From Beggiatoa leptomitoformis (GTDB lineage Bacteria > Pseudomonadota > Gammaproteobacteria > Beggiatoales > Beggiatoaceae): a DNA stretch of 64,000 nt. The DNA is taken from NCBI RefSeq assembly GCF_001305575.3, contig NZ_CP012373.2, forward strand, positions 496,001 through 560,000. The letters run 5' to 3'. Below are positions 10,194 to 19,019 of this stretch, piece by piece. Position numbers and translations under genes: made by a program. Under the pieces are notes generated by a model that saw only the letters and a program-made list of their open reading frames with translations, was not told the DNA's origin and did not search any database. The stretch's first letter is position 1; the number at the start of each line of letters is the position of its first letter.

Positions 10194-12263
10194 TTATTTA
10201 ATGACAGGCGCGCTGGTTTTCGTAATGGACGCTAAACGAGCCAACAATACTAACCAATTAACCCGCTCGTTATAGCCAACAACATCAATACGTGGCAGTC
10301 CGCCTCCTTTTACAATGTAATAACCATTTGGTGCAGTTTCTGCCCCCCACATGGTGCAAGTGCCATTTTGTAACCGACAACCTAAGCCTAATTTTTCATA
10401 GGAAAAGTTCTCAAAAATACTTAATACACCACGCGACAACGCATCAATTGCACCCCCCCCGCCCAAATTGGATAAGTTATTAACGGCTTTTTGACTAATT
10501 TTGCGCGTCATGCTTTGCTCTTCTGGTGTACCAACATAAGCATCAAAGGTCACTGGTTGCCAATTAACCAAATACAAATTACGCACATAACCCGATAATA
10601 ACCCTTGAATCGCACCAAATTCTGTAATATCTGTTAGGGTTTTTAAATTAATTTTATTGATTTCTACATCTGCTTTTAAAACAGGTGCGGTGGAAAGTGA
10701 TTCTAAGGTCATGCGCTGAACCAAGATTTTACCATCAAAAATATTTAGTTGTAGTACACCGCCAATAGTAATAACGCCCTGCTGATAACGAATAGAAGGA
10801 ATTGTGCCACCCAAATAACCATTTAATAACGGCAGTTTTAAGACTTTACTAATAGCTTGCATAGATATGGGCTGTAATAGACCTTTTAACTCCCAATACA
10901 TTTTTTCACCAAATCCTCCTGTTAAATCAAAGCTATCTACGCGAAACACGCCATCTAAAATAGGTTGTTTTAACGGGGCTAATAATTGAATTTTTTCACC
11001 CCCTAAATTAGCATAAAGTTGTGCTGAACCCATTGTAATATCTGATAAAACATAAGCACTATCCCATTTAACATTTGTGGGTTTATCCGCTGTTTTGCTA
11101 TCCCATTCAAATGTACCAACTAAACGGCGTAAACCAAATTTTTTCTCTATATCCTCAAGCACGATATTACTTAAACCACCACTAATTTTTAATCTATCTT
11201 TGCTTAATAAAAGGTTTAGTGATAACGCACCTTCAACCGTCAATTTTGCCAATAAATTCCCCTCAAAAATGGGTTGCACATAATGGGTATAGATGGGTAA
11301 AAGTGTTGTTAATGGCAGGCGTGCGGATAAAGCATTAATATTAAATCCATTTGCTAGGTCTATATCACCTGTCGCAATGACAGTTCCAATCCCTTCATGT
11401 GCATATTGCAACCGTTTTATAATTAACCGCGATGGAAACCAGAGTAATTCACTGTCAATATTCAAGGGTTTTTCTTGAAAACTGAGATAAACAGGTTGGA
11501 TATACAGTTCACCCGTGCGCATTTTGAGCGTGGATTGTATTGCTAAACCTGATTCTTGTTGTTGCTTGGCCGTGCTGGGTTCCGCGCTAACTGTCCAATC
11601 TACAGCAAGTTTTTCACCTACTTTTGAGCCTGTATTTTCCGTAAACTTAAACGTGTTAAGCGTGGTTTTTATCTCGGCTTTTTGCAGTTGATTCGCGCCT
11701 AAAAATGTCGCATTAACAGTGGCAATGCCTTCTAAAGCTAAGTCTAATGGTAATGCAATAAAAGGGTTAATCTTCTCCGTTAGCAGTCCTAAGTTAAGGT
11801 TTTTTAGCATTAAACTTGCTTTCCAATTATCAATTTGATAAAGCAGTTGTGCATTGAGATTACCTGCATTTAGTAATTGATTAAGCGTTATTTCTATTTT
11901 TAAGGGATTGGGTAAATAACTAAAAACCAGTGTTGTTGGACTGTCTAATAAACGCGGAATAGTGAGTGTTGCTTTAGAACAGGCGATTTGTTCGGGCGAG
12001 TAAAGCATTTTATTGCAAAGAAAAATTAGGTTTTCTAAGGGCTGTTTAAATGTTGGCGGGCTGAATTGGCGGGCTTGTGCTGTGATTGCTATATTTTTTT
12101 CGGTTGCCGACAATTTTAATTCAAGGGAAAGATTTTGCGCTTGCCATGTGGACGCACTGATATTGCCAATGGTGACTTTAAAATTAGTCACTGCAAACAC
12201 ATTACCTGTAAAAAAACATAAGCTTAGAATTAATATTCTGGATAATCGGTTATACACTTGCAT
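10194..12263 (-). CDS. Envelope protein, YdbH/AsmA-like (dicarboxylate-transport-annotated family)
   Basis: 689 residues with an N-terminal signal segment (LSRILILSLCFFTGNVFA) followed by long repetitive beta-rich sequence without catalytic motifs. The C-terminal third (EFGAIQGLLSGYVRNLYLV ... AIDALSRGVLSIFENFSYEKLGLGCRL) resembles the YdbH/AsmA-like repeat proteins that span the periplasm and, in enterobacteria, are linked to lipid transport to the outer membrane. The assignment is by overall character and the C-terminal layout. It is followed closely by the same-strand glycosyltransferase gene upstream (42-bp gap), consistent with an envelope operon. Confidence 0.55.
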   Translation of the reverse strand: MQVYNRLSRILILSLCFFTGNVFAVTNFKVTIGNISASTWQAQNLSLELKLSATEKNIAITAQARQFSPPTFKQPLENLIFLCNKMLYSPEQIACSKATLTIPRLLDSPTTLVFSYLPNPLKIEITLNQLLNAGNLNAQLLYQIDNWKASLMLKNLNLGLLTEKINPFIALPLDLALEGIATVNATFLGANQLQKAEIKTTLNTFKFTENTGSKVGEKLAVDWTVSAEPSTAKQQQESGLAIQSTLKMRTGELYIQPVYLSFQEKPLNIDSELLWFPSRLIIKRLQYAHEGIGTVIATGDIDLANGFNINALSARLPLTTLLPIYTHYVQPIFEGNLLAKLTVEGALSLNLLLSKDRLKISGGLSNIVLEDIEKKFGLRRLVGTFEWDSKTADKPTNVKWDSAYVLSDITMGSAQLYANLGGEKIQLLAPLKQPILDGVFRVDSFDLTGGFGEKMYWELKGLLQPISMQAISKVLKLPLLNGYLGGTIPSIRYQQGVITIGGVLQLNIFDGKILVQRMTLESLSTAPVLKADVEINKINLKTLTDITEFGAIQGLLSGYVRNLYLVNWQPVTFDAYVGTPEEQSMTRKISQKAVNNLSNLGGGGAIDALSRGVLSIFENFSYEKLGLGCRLQNGTCTMWGAETAPNGYYIVKGGGLPRIDVVGYNERVNWLVLLARLASITKTSAPVIK

Positions 12264-12305
12264 GCCTACCTATTTTTCTAATAAAACTTTAGTGAAACAA
12301 AGGAG

Positions 12306-13520
12306 TTAGCCTTGTTGTAGCATTTGAAAAACGGTGGATAATTTACGCGTAATTGTTTTACCATCAAATAATTGTAGAAAATCGGGATTGTTATCTTTGT
12401 GTAAATTACCCGCCTGCCAATAGTGGTAATAGCTTTGTAAGCTGTTATATAACCCATCTATTTCGTCAGGCAGTATTAATGCGGTTTGTCGGGCATATTT
12501 TTGTAGAAAATCATAAGTATCGCCTAATGGCACTTGTGCCAATATGGGTTTACCTGTCGCAAGATAATTGAAGATTTTGTTTGAAATCTGTTTATCCCAT
12601 TGCGCACCATTGGGTAATTCTCGTGTGATAAATAAAAGGTGTGCTTGCTGTAAATAGGGTAAAAGCTCTTCTCTTGCTAAACTGGGGACACAAGTTAGAT
12701 GCTCATGTACATGATATCTTAAGGCTTGTTCGTTAAGAATGTGATTAGTGCTACCAACAGAAATCAACCGCCAAGGAAATTGGCAACGTTGTAAACTTGC
12801 AAGCAATTTTTGGGGGGAGCGCAATGCATCCCATGTCCCCATATAAAACAAAGTAAAAACAATATGTTGAGAAGATTCATTAGATAAACGAAAAATATCA
12901 TCATAGCCATCAAAAATTAAAAAAACTTTTTCTTTATTTAGCTTTTGGCTGTAATGCGTCCAATAACTCCATGAGTTGACAATAAGCGCATCACATTCAG
13001 TTAGGCAACGATGTTCTAGTTGCGCTTGTAGCGGTGTTGAATCTGTATGTTCTTCTTGTAAATCAATAATTAAATGACAACCTGTTGCTTTCTTTAACCA
13101 GTATCCTAAGAGGAGCGTGCCAAAAGGAGGCGCGGCAATATAAATAGTATCACAGTGATATTCTTTAATTAATTCAATTGCTTTTTTGTATGCGGTTTGT
13201 AACCACTCAGGGTTAATGTCAGTAGCATGATAGGACTCATTAATAAAGTCTTTTGTGTTCAATAGCTTTTTAAAAGCGCGTAAAAGTAATTTCCATAGCG
13301 AATATACGGGCGTTGTACTGATACGAAATACAGGAAATTCTGCATAACGCTCAGGAGCTTGTAATATTTTTGTGGGCGTAGTCGTGAGGGCATTGGTTAA
13401 AATAACGGCATTGAGACCATTATCTCGAAAATGTCTTAGAAACTGCATATTACGAAATGCCCCTGTGTGTAATTGGGGCGTAAAGTAATAGCTAATAACG
13501 AGAATTTTACTGCCACGCAT
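12306..13520 (-). CDS. Glycosyltransferase, GT4-like
   Basis: 404 residues with the two-domain GT-B look. The N-terminal KILVISYYFTPQLHTGAFRN is the family's acceptor-side start, and a C-terminal donor-binding region with NGAQWDKQISNKIFNYLATGKPILAQ replaces the usual EGFGLPLLEAMA-type motif. It probably transfers a sugar to a surface polysaccharide or lipid. The ATG at 13520 is preferred over a TTG two codons upstream. No other polysaccharide genes are nearby, so the product is unknown. Confidence 0.72.
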   Translation of the reverse strand: MRGSKILVISYYFTPQLHTGAFRNMQFLRHFRDNGLNAVILTNALTTTPTKILQAPERYAEFPVFRISTTPVYSLWKLLLRAFKKLLNTKDFINESYHATDINPEWLQTAYKKAIELIKEYHCDTIYIAAPPFGTLLLGYWLKKATGCHLIIDLQEEHTDSTPLQAQLEHRCLTECDALIVNSWSYWTHYSQKLNKEKVFLIFDGYDDIFRLSNESSQHIVFTLFYMGTWDALRSPQKLLASLQRCQFPWRLISVGSTNHILNEQALRYHVHEHLTCVPSLAREELLPYLQQAHLLFITRELPNGAQWDKQISNKIFNYLATGKPILAQVPLGDTYDFLQKYARQTALILPDEIDGLYNSLQSYYHYWQAGNLHKDNNPDFLQLFDGKTITRKLSTVFQMLQQG

Positions 13521-13550
13521 GAGCAATCTGTCGTTAGTGGATAAATATAA

Positions 13551-13585
13551 ACGGATACTATCAGGGTGTTATTGATAGTATCCGT
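13551..13585. terminator. Strong hairpin terminator
   Basis: Perfect 13-bp arms ACGGATACTATCA and TGATAGTATCCGT around a 9-base loop. T-rich sequence follows on both strands, so it can stop leftward transcripts from the antiporter gene. Confidence 0.8.
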
Positions 13586-13621
13586 CGTTTTGCAATTTAG
13601 CAACTTTTTACAGTGCGGAAT

Positions 13622-15166
13622 TTATTGTGCGGGCTGTTGATGGCGCGCAAGTGACCATTTCAGACCGATAGGGGTGATTAATGTAGTCACAATAATCATA
13701 ATAACAACGGCTGAGAAAACTGAATCATTCATAATTCCCATCCCTTTACCAATACTTGCGAAAATTAACCCTACTTCACCACGCGGTATCATACCAATTC
13801 CGATAGATAATTTATCCACTTTTCCCGCGACCAAACCTGACACTAATTTACCGACAATTGCCGCAATGGTAAGCCCTGTTGCTAACAGCAGTGTGTCAAA
13901 TTTAAGGAATGTGCTTAAATCTACTTGCATCCCCATTAAAACAAAGAAAATAGGCGCAAATAGTTTTTCTAAAGGATAAATAAGCGCGTGAATGGTTTTT
14001 TCTGAGAATTGGTTTTTGTGTTGGAAAAACTCTTCTTTAATCAGCAAACCCGCAGCGAACGCGCCAACAATCGCAGCTAAGCCGATTAAATTAGCTAACC
14101 AAGCCATGAAGAACGCAAGGGTTAAGGGGTAAAGCAGTTTAGTTGCATCTTCATCTTGTTCAAAATGACTGGTTTTAACAATAATCCAGTGGAATAAGCG
14201 TTCCCCATAAATTAGCGAAATCCCTAAAAATAAGGTGGACATGATGACAATCCACGCAACTTCACCCAGATGTATTTCACCTGTTGCAACAATACCGATA
14301 ACAATCGCTAAGACGACTAAGCCTAATACGTCGTCAATAACGGCTGCACCAAGAATAATTTTTGCTTCGGGAATATGCATCATTTTCAGGTCTTTAAAAA
14401 CCCGTGCTGTAATCCCAACACTGGTTGCCGCTAATGTTGCGCCAATAAATAAATGAACCGTTGTCGGTGTGTCTGTCAGAATTAATTCGCCAATAATAAA
14501 TCCCAAGAAAGAAGGTGCAATAACGCCTAATACTGCCACAAGAGACGCGCGAACCCCCACTTTTAGCATGTCTTCTACGGTAGATTCTAAACCCACCATA
14601 AAAAGCAATAAAACCACGCCTAAGTTAGAAAAAATCCAAATAGCACTGAGCATACTAAGCATGTGGGTTGCGTTGCTTGTTTTTGTTAGTATTTCAGTAA
14701 ATTGCGCGCCGATTTGTCCTTCTTTTAAGGCATCAGTTGAAAAGACTTTATGAATGGCTTCACTAACAGTGCCACCTGAATTCCAAACAAGCGATGTAAT
14801 TTCATTAACACTATTTAAGTGCATGAGTAGAGTGAAGAAATCTGCCCCTACCCAATATCCAATATTGCCAATTAAGACACCAATAATTAATTCACCAAGG
14901 ACAGAGGGTTGATTAAATTTACCCGCCGCCCAACGTCCCAACGTGGACGCGATAATAATAACGCCAATCAGGACTAAAATGGGTACAAAAGGGTCTTGGT
15001 GTCCCGAACTGTCACTATTTCCATGTGTTTCCGCGACATCCGCTGCTTGTACGGTATTGACCGCGATTGCAGAAACATCAGAAAACGACACGTTATGACC
15101 ACTAATTAATAGACTAGCGCAAACAGCCAATACGAAAACAAGCAGATACGAATACAATCTCTTCAT
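13622..15166 (-). CDS. CPA2-family cation:proton antiporter
   Basis: 514 residues with an N-terminal signal-like hydrophobic segment and about twelve further membrane segments. The conserved core includes FNQPSVLGELIIGVLIGN, LGAAVIDDVLGLVVLAIVIG (the double aspartate of the ion site) and GMIPRGEVGLIFASIGKG, which are marks of NapA/KefB-like Na+/H+ or K+/H+ exchangers. No C-terminal TrkA-N (RCK) domain is present, so a KefB/KefC-like gated potassium efflux role is less likely than Na+/H+ exchange. It forms its own unit, ended by the hairpin downstream. Confidence 0.9.
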   Translation of the reverse strand: MKRLYSYLLVFVLAVCASLLISGHNVSFSDVSAIAVNTVQAADVAETHGNSDSSGHQDPFVPILVLIGVIIIASTLGRWAAGKFNQPSVLGELIIGVLIGNIGYWVGADFFTLLMHLNSVNEITSLVWNSGGTVSEAIHKVFSTDALKEGQIGAQFTEILTKTSNATHMLSMLSAIWIFSNLGVVLLLFMVGLESTVEDMLKVGVRASLVAVLGVIAPSFLGFIIGELILTDTPTTVHLFIGATLAATSVGITARVFKDLKMMHIPEAKIILGAAVIDDVLGLVVLAIVIGIVATGEIHLGEVAWIVIMSTLFLGISLIYGERLFHWIIVKTSHFEQDEDATKLLYPLTLAFFMAWLANLIGLAAIVGAFAAGLLIKEEFFQHKNQFSEKTIHALIYPLEKLFAPIFFVLMGMQVDLSTFLKFDTLLLATGLTIAAIVGKLVSGLVAGKVDKLSIGIGMIPRGEVGLIFASIGKGMGIMNDSVFSAVVIMIIVTTLITPIGLKWSLARHQQPAQ

Positions 15167-15341
15167 TTAAATTTTCTCGATTTTTAGGAATAAAAAAGCC
15201 CATTAATTCTAGGGTGAATTTGGTTGAATATCACCTACTCATGTTAATAATCAGTGGTTATTTTTGATAGTCTTGTATTAATAGGAAGATACACTGCTTA
15301 TACATTATGGTTTTTTAAAACAGTTGGTATTACCTTACAGT

Positions 15342-15538
15342 AATAGCGTTATGCAATAGTGGATATAACAGGCGTTACCGCTATTCTTGTAAAAATAGCG
15401 TTTTTGTTAAAATACTACTATTTTTTAAAAAATTAAAATTCATTCGTTATTATTAATTTAATAGCGTATTTTTGAAATAAATGATTTTTATAGTTTAATT
15501 AAAATTAAACAATCAGTTATAAATTTAATAACGCTATT
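15342..15538. repeat. Five copies of heptamer AATAGCG in both orientations
   Basis: AATAGCG occurs at 15342, 15394 and 15460 and its complement CGCTATT at 15379 and 15532. Five exact copies within about 200 bases of an AT-rich region upstream of a regulator gene suggest binding sites rather than chance. The binding protein is not known; ModE is a candidate by position. Confidence 0.45.
15347..15369. promoter_or_regulatory. Candidate ModE operator
   Basis: CGTTAT, 11 bases, then TATAAC. This matches the arrangement remembered for the ModE site in front of E. coli modA (CGTTAT ... TATAACG with the same spacer). It overlaps the first AATAGCG heptamer, about 335 bp upstream of the modE start and about 180 bp from the divergent antiporter gene. 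Autoregulation of the molybdenum genes is the simplest reading. Confidence 0.45.
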
Positions 15539-15703
15539 ACTTATTTTATATTTATTTTATATTTTTCATACATTCTTTGTTTATAATATTGATTTTTATT
15601 GATATTACTGTTAAATATAACAAGTAATTTATTTAAAATAGATATTATTGATTTTTTATAATGAGAGTAGTATATTTAACACAACAGTAACGGAGTTGAT
15701 TAA

Positions 15704-16501
15704 GTGACAACAAAAATTCAGGGTTTCATTTGGTTATACCGTGAAGACCGCAGTTTTGCAGGGCCTGGTCGTATTCAGTTATTGGAAAAAATTGGTGAAT
15801 ACGGGTCCATTTCTAAGGCAGCAAAAGCGGTAGGGATGAGTTATAAAGGGGCGTGGGATTCTATTGATTTAATGAATAATCTTGCGCCAGAAGTGTTGAT
15901 TATCCGTGTTGCGGGTGGAAAAGGGGGCGGCGGGTCGCAATTAACCGATTATGCACGTCAGCTTATTAAGGCTTTTCATGAGTTTGAAGCGGAACATCAA
16001 CAGTTTTTAGAGCAACTGAACCAGAAAATTGAAAATTTCGATCAACTTTATCAATTTATGCGTCGCTTAAATATGCAAACTAGCGCGAGAAATCAGTTTG
16101 CAGGCACGGTTGCCAATATTACAGAAGGCGTTGTTAATGCCGAAGTTACCTTAAGATTAAAGGGTAATTTGGAAATTGTCGCTGCTATTACATTAGATAG
16201 CGTCAGACAGTTAGGATTGAAAAACGGACAAACTGCCATTGCATTAGTGAAATCACCGCAAGTTGTGTTGGTCAGAGCGGATACAACATTAAAGTTTAGT
16301 GCGCGTAATCACTTATGTGGCAAGGTGTCTAATATTGAAAAAGGGGCGGTAAATATTGCAGTAACAATTGACTTAGCAGGTGGTAACACGTTGAAAGCAG
16401 TTATCACTGAAGAGGCATTGGTTGATTTAGGTGTTAAAGAAGGTGAGCCTATTTGTGCAATATTCAAATCCAGTAGCGTTATTATTGCTGTGGAAGAGTA
16501 G
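15704..16501 (+). CDS. modE: Molybdate-responsive transcriptional regulator ModE
   Basis: 265 residues. The N-terminal winged helix-turn-helix (RIQLLEKIGEYGSISKAAKA, then MSYKGAWDSIDLMNNL) is typical of ModE. Two C-terminal Mop/TOBE molybdate-binding modules begin at about residues 125 and 197, each starting with SARNQFAG- or SARNHLCG-type sequence. ModE with bound molybdate represses molybdate uptake genes and activates molybdoenzyme genes. Translation starts at GTG, preceded by CGGAG. It is the first gene of a rightward run with the molbindin and two methanofuran/methanopterin-associated genes. No modABC transporter lies in the window. Confidence 0.93.
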   Translation: MTTKIQGFIWLYREDRSFAGPGRIQLLEKIGEYGSISKAAKAVGMSYKGAWDSIDLMNNLAPEVLIIRVAGGKGGGGSQLTDYARQLIKAFHEFEAEHQQFLEQLNQKIENFDQLYQFMRRLNMQTSARNQFAGTVANITEGVVNAEVTLRLKGNLEIVAAITLDSVRQLGLKNGQTAIALVKSPQVVLVRADTTLKFSARNHLCGKVSNIEKGAVNIAVTIDLAGGNTLKAVITEEALVDLGVKEGEPICAIFKSSSVIIAVEE

Positions 16502-16545
16502 TTTTATCATTGTTTTCTTTTAAACTTTTGCAAGGGAATAAAAAA

Positions 16546-16971
16546 ATGTACACAAGCGCAAGAAATCAATTTACGGGAACTGTCGCAAAGATTGCTAAAG
16601 GGGCAGTGAATGCCGAAGTCGCTTTAAAATTAGCAGGCGATTTGGAAGTTGTTGCTTCTATTACTCTCAGCAGTTTAGAACGCTTAGGCTTGAAAGAAGG
16701 TCAATCCGCCATTGCTTTGATTAAAGCACCCCAAGTTATTCTCGTTAGTGCCGATACCAAACTGAAATTCAGTGCCAGAAACCACCTGACAGGTAAAGTG
16801 TCGAGCATTGAAAAAGGTGCTGTTAATACGGTCGTTAGCATTACATTAGCGGGTGGCAATACGCTGAAATCTGTAATTACCGAAGATGCATTAAGCGATT
16901 TAGGTCTGAAAGACGGTGGCGCAGTATGTGCAATTTTCAAATCTAGCAGCGTTATCCTTGCTGTAGAATAA
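16546..16971 (+). CDS. Di-Mop molbindin (molybdate storage/binding protein)
   Basis: 141 residues made of two tandem Mop domains (starting TSARNQFTGTVAKI and KFSARNHLTGKVSSI) and nothing else, the length of ModG-type molbindins that bind and buffer molybdate or tungstate. It closely resembles the C-terminal half of the ModE encoded 44 bases upstream, so it probably arose by duplication of that part. The ATG at 16546 follows AAGGGAATA; an upstream in-frame start would add an unrelated N-terminus. Co-transcription with modE is likely. Confidence 0.88.
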   Translation: MYTSARNQFTGTVAKIAKGAVNAEVALKLAGDLEVVASITLSSLERLGLKEGQSAIALIKAPQVILVSADTKLKFSARNHLTGKVSSIEKGAVNTVVSITLAGGNTLKSVITEDALSDLGLKDGGAVCAIFKSSSVILAVE

Positions 16972-17061
16972 ACCGACAAAATAAACGTTGTCGCAACTAA
17001 AGGGACTAGCCTAAAATGGGCAGTTCCTTTTGTTGCATTTGTGGTTTGGCACATCAACGTT

Positions 17062-17625
17062 ATGATTTATGAAACTATTATTACCACTTGTAATGCGGAT
17101 GGCAGTGCGCACCCAGCCCCACTGGGTATTCATTGGCAGGCAGATTCCCTCATTATCGCCCCCTTTCGCCCTTGTCGAACCTTAGAAAACTTAGAGCGAA
17201 ACGCGCAAGCAGTGATAAATTTTTGTGATGACGTACGCATTTTTGCGGGTTGTTTAACGGGACGGCGCGAGTGGTCAAGTTATCCTGCACAGTCTATTCA
17301 AGGACATGTTTTAACTGCGGCATTAAGTCATGCAGAAGTACAAGTTACCGTTGTAGAAGCAGATGCTATACGTCCTCGTTTTCATTGCAAAATTTTACAT
17401 AATGCAACACATGCCCCTTTTCGTGGTTTTAATCGTGCCCAATCGGCAGTTATTGAAGCCGCGATTCTTATTAGTCGACTCCAATTCTTACCCTTAGCGA
17501 CAATCCAAAAAGAATTAGACCATTTGCAAATTGCTGTAGAAAAAACAGCAGGGGAACGTGAACGCGAGGCATGGCAATGGTTAATGGATAAATACAAGGC
17601 TTATCAACAGGAAATCTCTAAATGA
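17062..17625 (+). CDS. DUF447 family protein (methanopterin-pathway-associated)
   Basis: 187 residues beginning MIYETIITTCNADGSAHPAP, then PLGIHWQADSLIIAPFRPCRT, which is the FMN-binding split-barrel-like start of the DUF447 family. Such proteins occur in methanogens and in bacteria that carry the tetrahydromethanopterin/methanofuran C1 pathway. Their exact function was unsettled as far as known here. The start at 17062 is chosen because MIYETI fits the family; a GTG at 17041 is the alternative and neither has a strong ribosome-binding site. It overlaps the MfnB-like gene by four bases (ATGA), so the two are coupled and likely in one pathway. Confidence 0.75.
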   Translation: MIYETIITTCNADGSAHPAPLGIHWQADSLIIAPFRPCRTLENLERNAQAVINFCDDVRIFAGCLTGRREWSSYPAQSIQGHVLTAALSHAEVQVTVVEADAIRPRFHCKILHNATHAPFRGFNRAQSAVIEAAILISRLQFLPLATIQKELDHLQIAVEKTAGEREREAWQWLMDKYKAYQQEISK

Positions 17626-18323
17626 CGCGATTATTAGCCAGTGTAATGAATGTGGAAGAAGCCGATTGTGCGTTACAAGGTGGCGCGGACATTATTGATT
17701 TAAAAAATCCGTTAGCGGGCGCATTGGGTGCTTTGCCTGCACCTACTATTCAATCTATTGTAAAATTCGTACAACAACGTGTTCCAACCAGCGCGACGGT
17801 GGGCGATTTGCCCATGCAACCTGATATTCTCTATCAAGCCGTGCAACAAACTATGTGTTATGGCGTAGATTACGTAAAAATTGGTTTTTGGGGCAAACAA
17901 ATATCTTTAGACTGTATTGAAATATTACAACCGCTTACACAACAAGGTGGGAAACTCATTGCTGTTTTATTTGCTGATCAACAACCTGATTTAAACAGTC
18001 TTTGTCATTTTGCACGGGCAGGATTTGCAGGAGTCATGCTAGATACGGCGAATAAACAAGCAGGTAATTTAACGCAACATCTCAATCAACAAACGCTTAA
18101 AGTTTTTATTCAGAAAGCCCAAATACTTGGCTTAATAAATGGATTAGCGGGTTCAATAGGGCTTGCACAAATTTCACAGCTAATGCTATTATCACCCTTC
18201 TACTTAGGGTTTCGCGGTGCATTGTGTGTAGCACAACAAAGACAATCCGTTTTACAGATTGGTGCAGTGAAACAAATTCGTGAAGCAATACACAATTGCA
18301 AAAAAGAATTGAAAGTTGCTTGA
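17622..18323 (+). CDS. mfnB: (5-formylfuran-3-yl)methyl phosphate synthase, MfnB-like
   Basis: 233 residues of a TIM-barrel enzyme. The start MTRLLASVMNVEEADCALQG, then GGADIIDLKNPLAGALGA with a DLKNP lysine, and the later TSATVGDLPM and DYVKIGFWG match MfnB (formerly DUF556). MfnB condenses two glyceraldehyde-3-phosphate molecules into the furan precursor of methanofuran. In methylotrophic bacteria, methanofuran-type cofactors serve formyltransferase/hydrolase complexes that oxidise formaldehyde. It follows DUF447 and the molybdate genes, and formylmethanofuran dehydrogenase-related enzymes need molybdenum or tungsten, so the grouping makes sense. Specificity is inferred. Confidence 0.82.
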   Translation: MTRLLASVMNVEEADCALQGGADIIDLKNPLAGALGALPAPTIQSIVKFVQQRVPTSATVGDLPMQPDILYQAVQQTMCYGVDYVKIGFWGKQISLDCIEILQPLTQQGGKLIAVLFADQQPDLNSLCHFARAGFAGVMLDTANKQAGNLTQHLNQQTLKVFIQKAQILGLINGLAGSIGLAQISQLMLLSPFYLGFRGALCVAQQRQSVLQIGAVKQIREAIHNCKKELKVA

Positions 18324-18366
18324 CAGACTAAATAGAACTGCTATAATGTTGGCTTCTTATGACGAT

Positions 18367-18442
<76 letters not shown>

Positions 18443-18487
18443 ATTTAGAGATTCAATCTAAATACTGAACCGTCAAAGCGATTTTTA

Positions 18488-18561
18488 GGCTGATTGGCAG
18501 AGTGGTGATGCAGCGGCCTGCAAAGCCGTGTACGTCGGTTCGATTCCGTCATCAGCCTCCA
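18488..18561 (+). tRNA. tRNA-Cys (GCA)
   Basis: 74 bases with acceptor arms GGCTGAT/ATCAGCC, anticodon loop CTGCAAA (anticodon GCA), T-loop TTCGATT and encoded CCA. Confidence 0.94.
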
Positions 18562-18612
18562 CGTGTTGTAATGCAGTAGATGTAATTAGTAATATTCTTA
18601 TCAGAGTGCCTC

Positions 18613-18921
18613 GCCCGGGTGGCGAAATTGGTAGACGCAAGGGACTTAAACAATTTGAGCACTTAGAGCGAAATCTTTAAGTGAATGGAGTCTAATTCGG
18701 TGAAACCTGTCAAATGGCAATACCGAGCTAAGCCCTGAAAAGGGAAAGTGTAGAGACTATACGGCTCCTACCTGACTGTAAAATGCCTCGGTGTTTTGTA
18801 AAAGGTAAAGATAGAGTCCAGACCCCAAACGTGATGAACGGTAGCGAAAGCTATAGCGGGTAAGAAAATCCCTCGGTTGGCTGAACCCACCGTGCCGGTT
18901 CGAGTCCGGCCCCGGGCACCA
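18613..18921 (+). tRNA. tRNA-Leu (UAA) interrupted by a group I intron
   Basis: Exons at 18613-18647 and 18865-18921 join into a 92-base tRNA with acceptor arms GCCCGGG/CCCGGGC, a long variable arm, T-arm GCCGG TTCGAGT CCGGC and encoded CCA. The rebuilt anticodon stem-loop is AGGGA CTTAAAA TCCCT, giving anticodon TAA. Without removing the insert, the anticodon stem cannot form. The insertion lies after the first anticodon base, the position known for tRNA-Leu(UAA) introns of cyanobacteria and plastids. Confidence 0.92.
18648..18864 (+). ncRNA. Group I self-splicing intron in tRNA-Leu
   Basis: 217 nt. The upstream exon ends in T (CTT) and the intron ends in G, the two splice-site hallmarks. 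Conserved core parts appear in order: a P-like segment near 18649-18660 (CAATTTGAGC), a Q-like GAGCTAAGCCCTGAAAAGGG near 18725-18744, an R-like GTAGAGACTATACGG near 18749-18763 and an S-like AAAGATAGAGTCCAGA near 18807-18822; GACT of R pairs with AGTC of S to form P7. There is no open reading frame, so it is a ribozyme-only intron of the small IC3-like kind. Splicing has not been tested. Confidence 0.9.
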
Positions 18922-19019
18922 TTTCCACAGTAACAATTATTCAATTGACTGGAACGACGTTTTCCAAAAGACGTATGGAACAGCTTGTTGATTGATTAGT
19001 TCATTGTTGATTGCTCCTC

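Larger units (their letters stand above)
15167..15703. other. AT-rich control region in front of modE
   Basis: 537 very AT-rich bases between divergent transcription units. No open reading frame of interest was seen. It holds five copies of AATAGCG/CGCTATT and one dyad resembling a ModE operator, listed separately. Confidence 0.6.
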
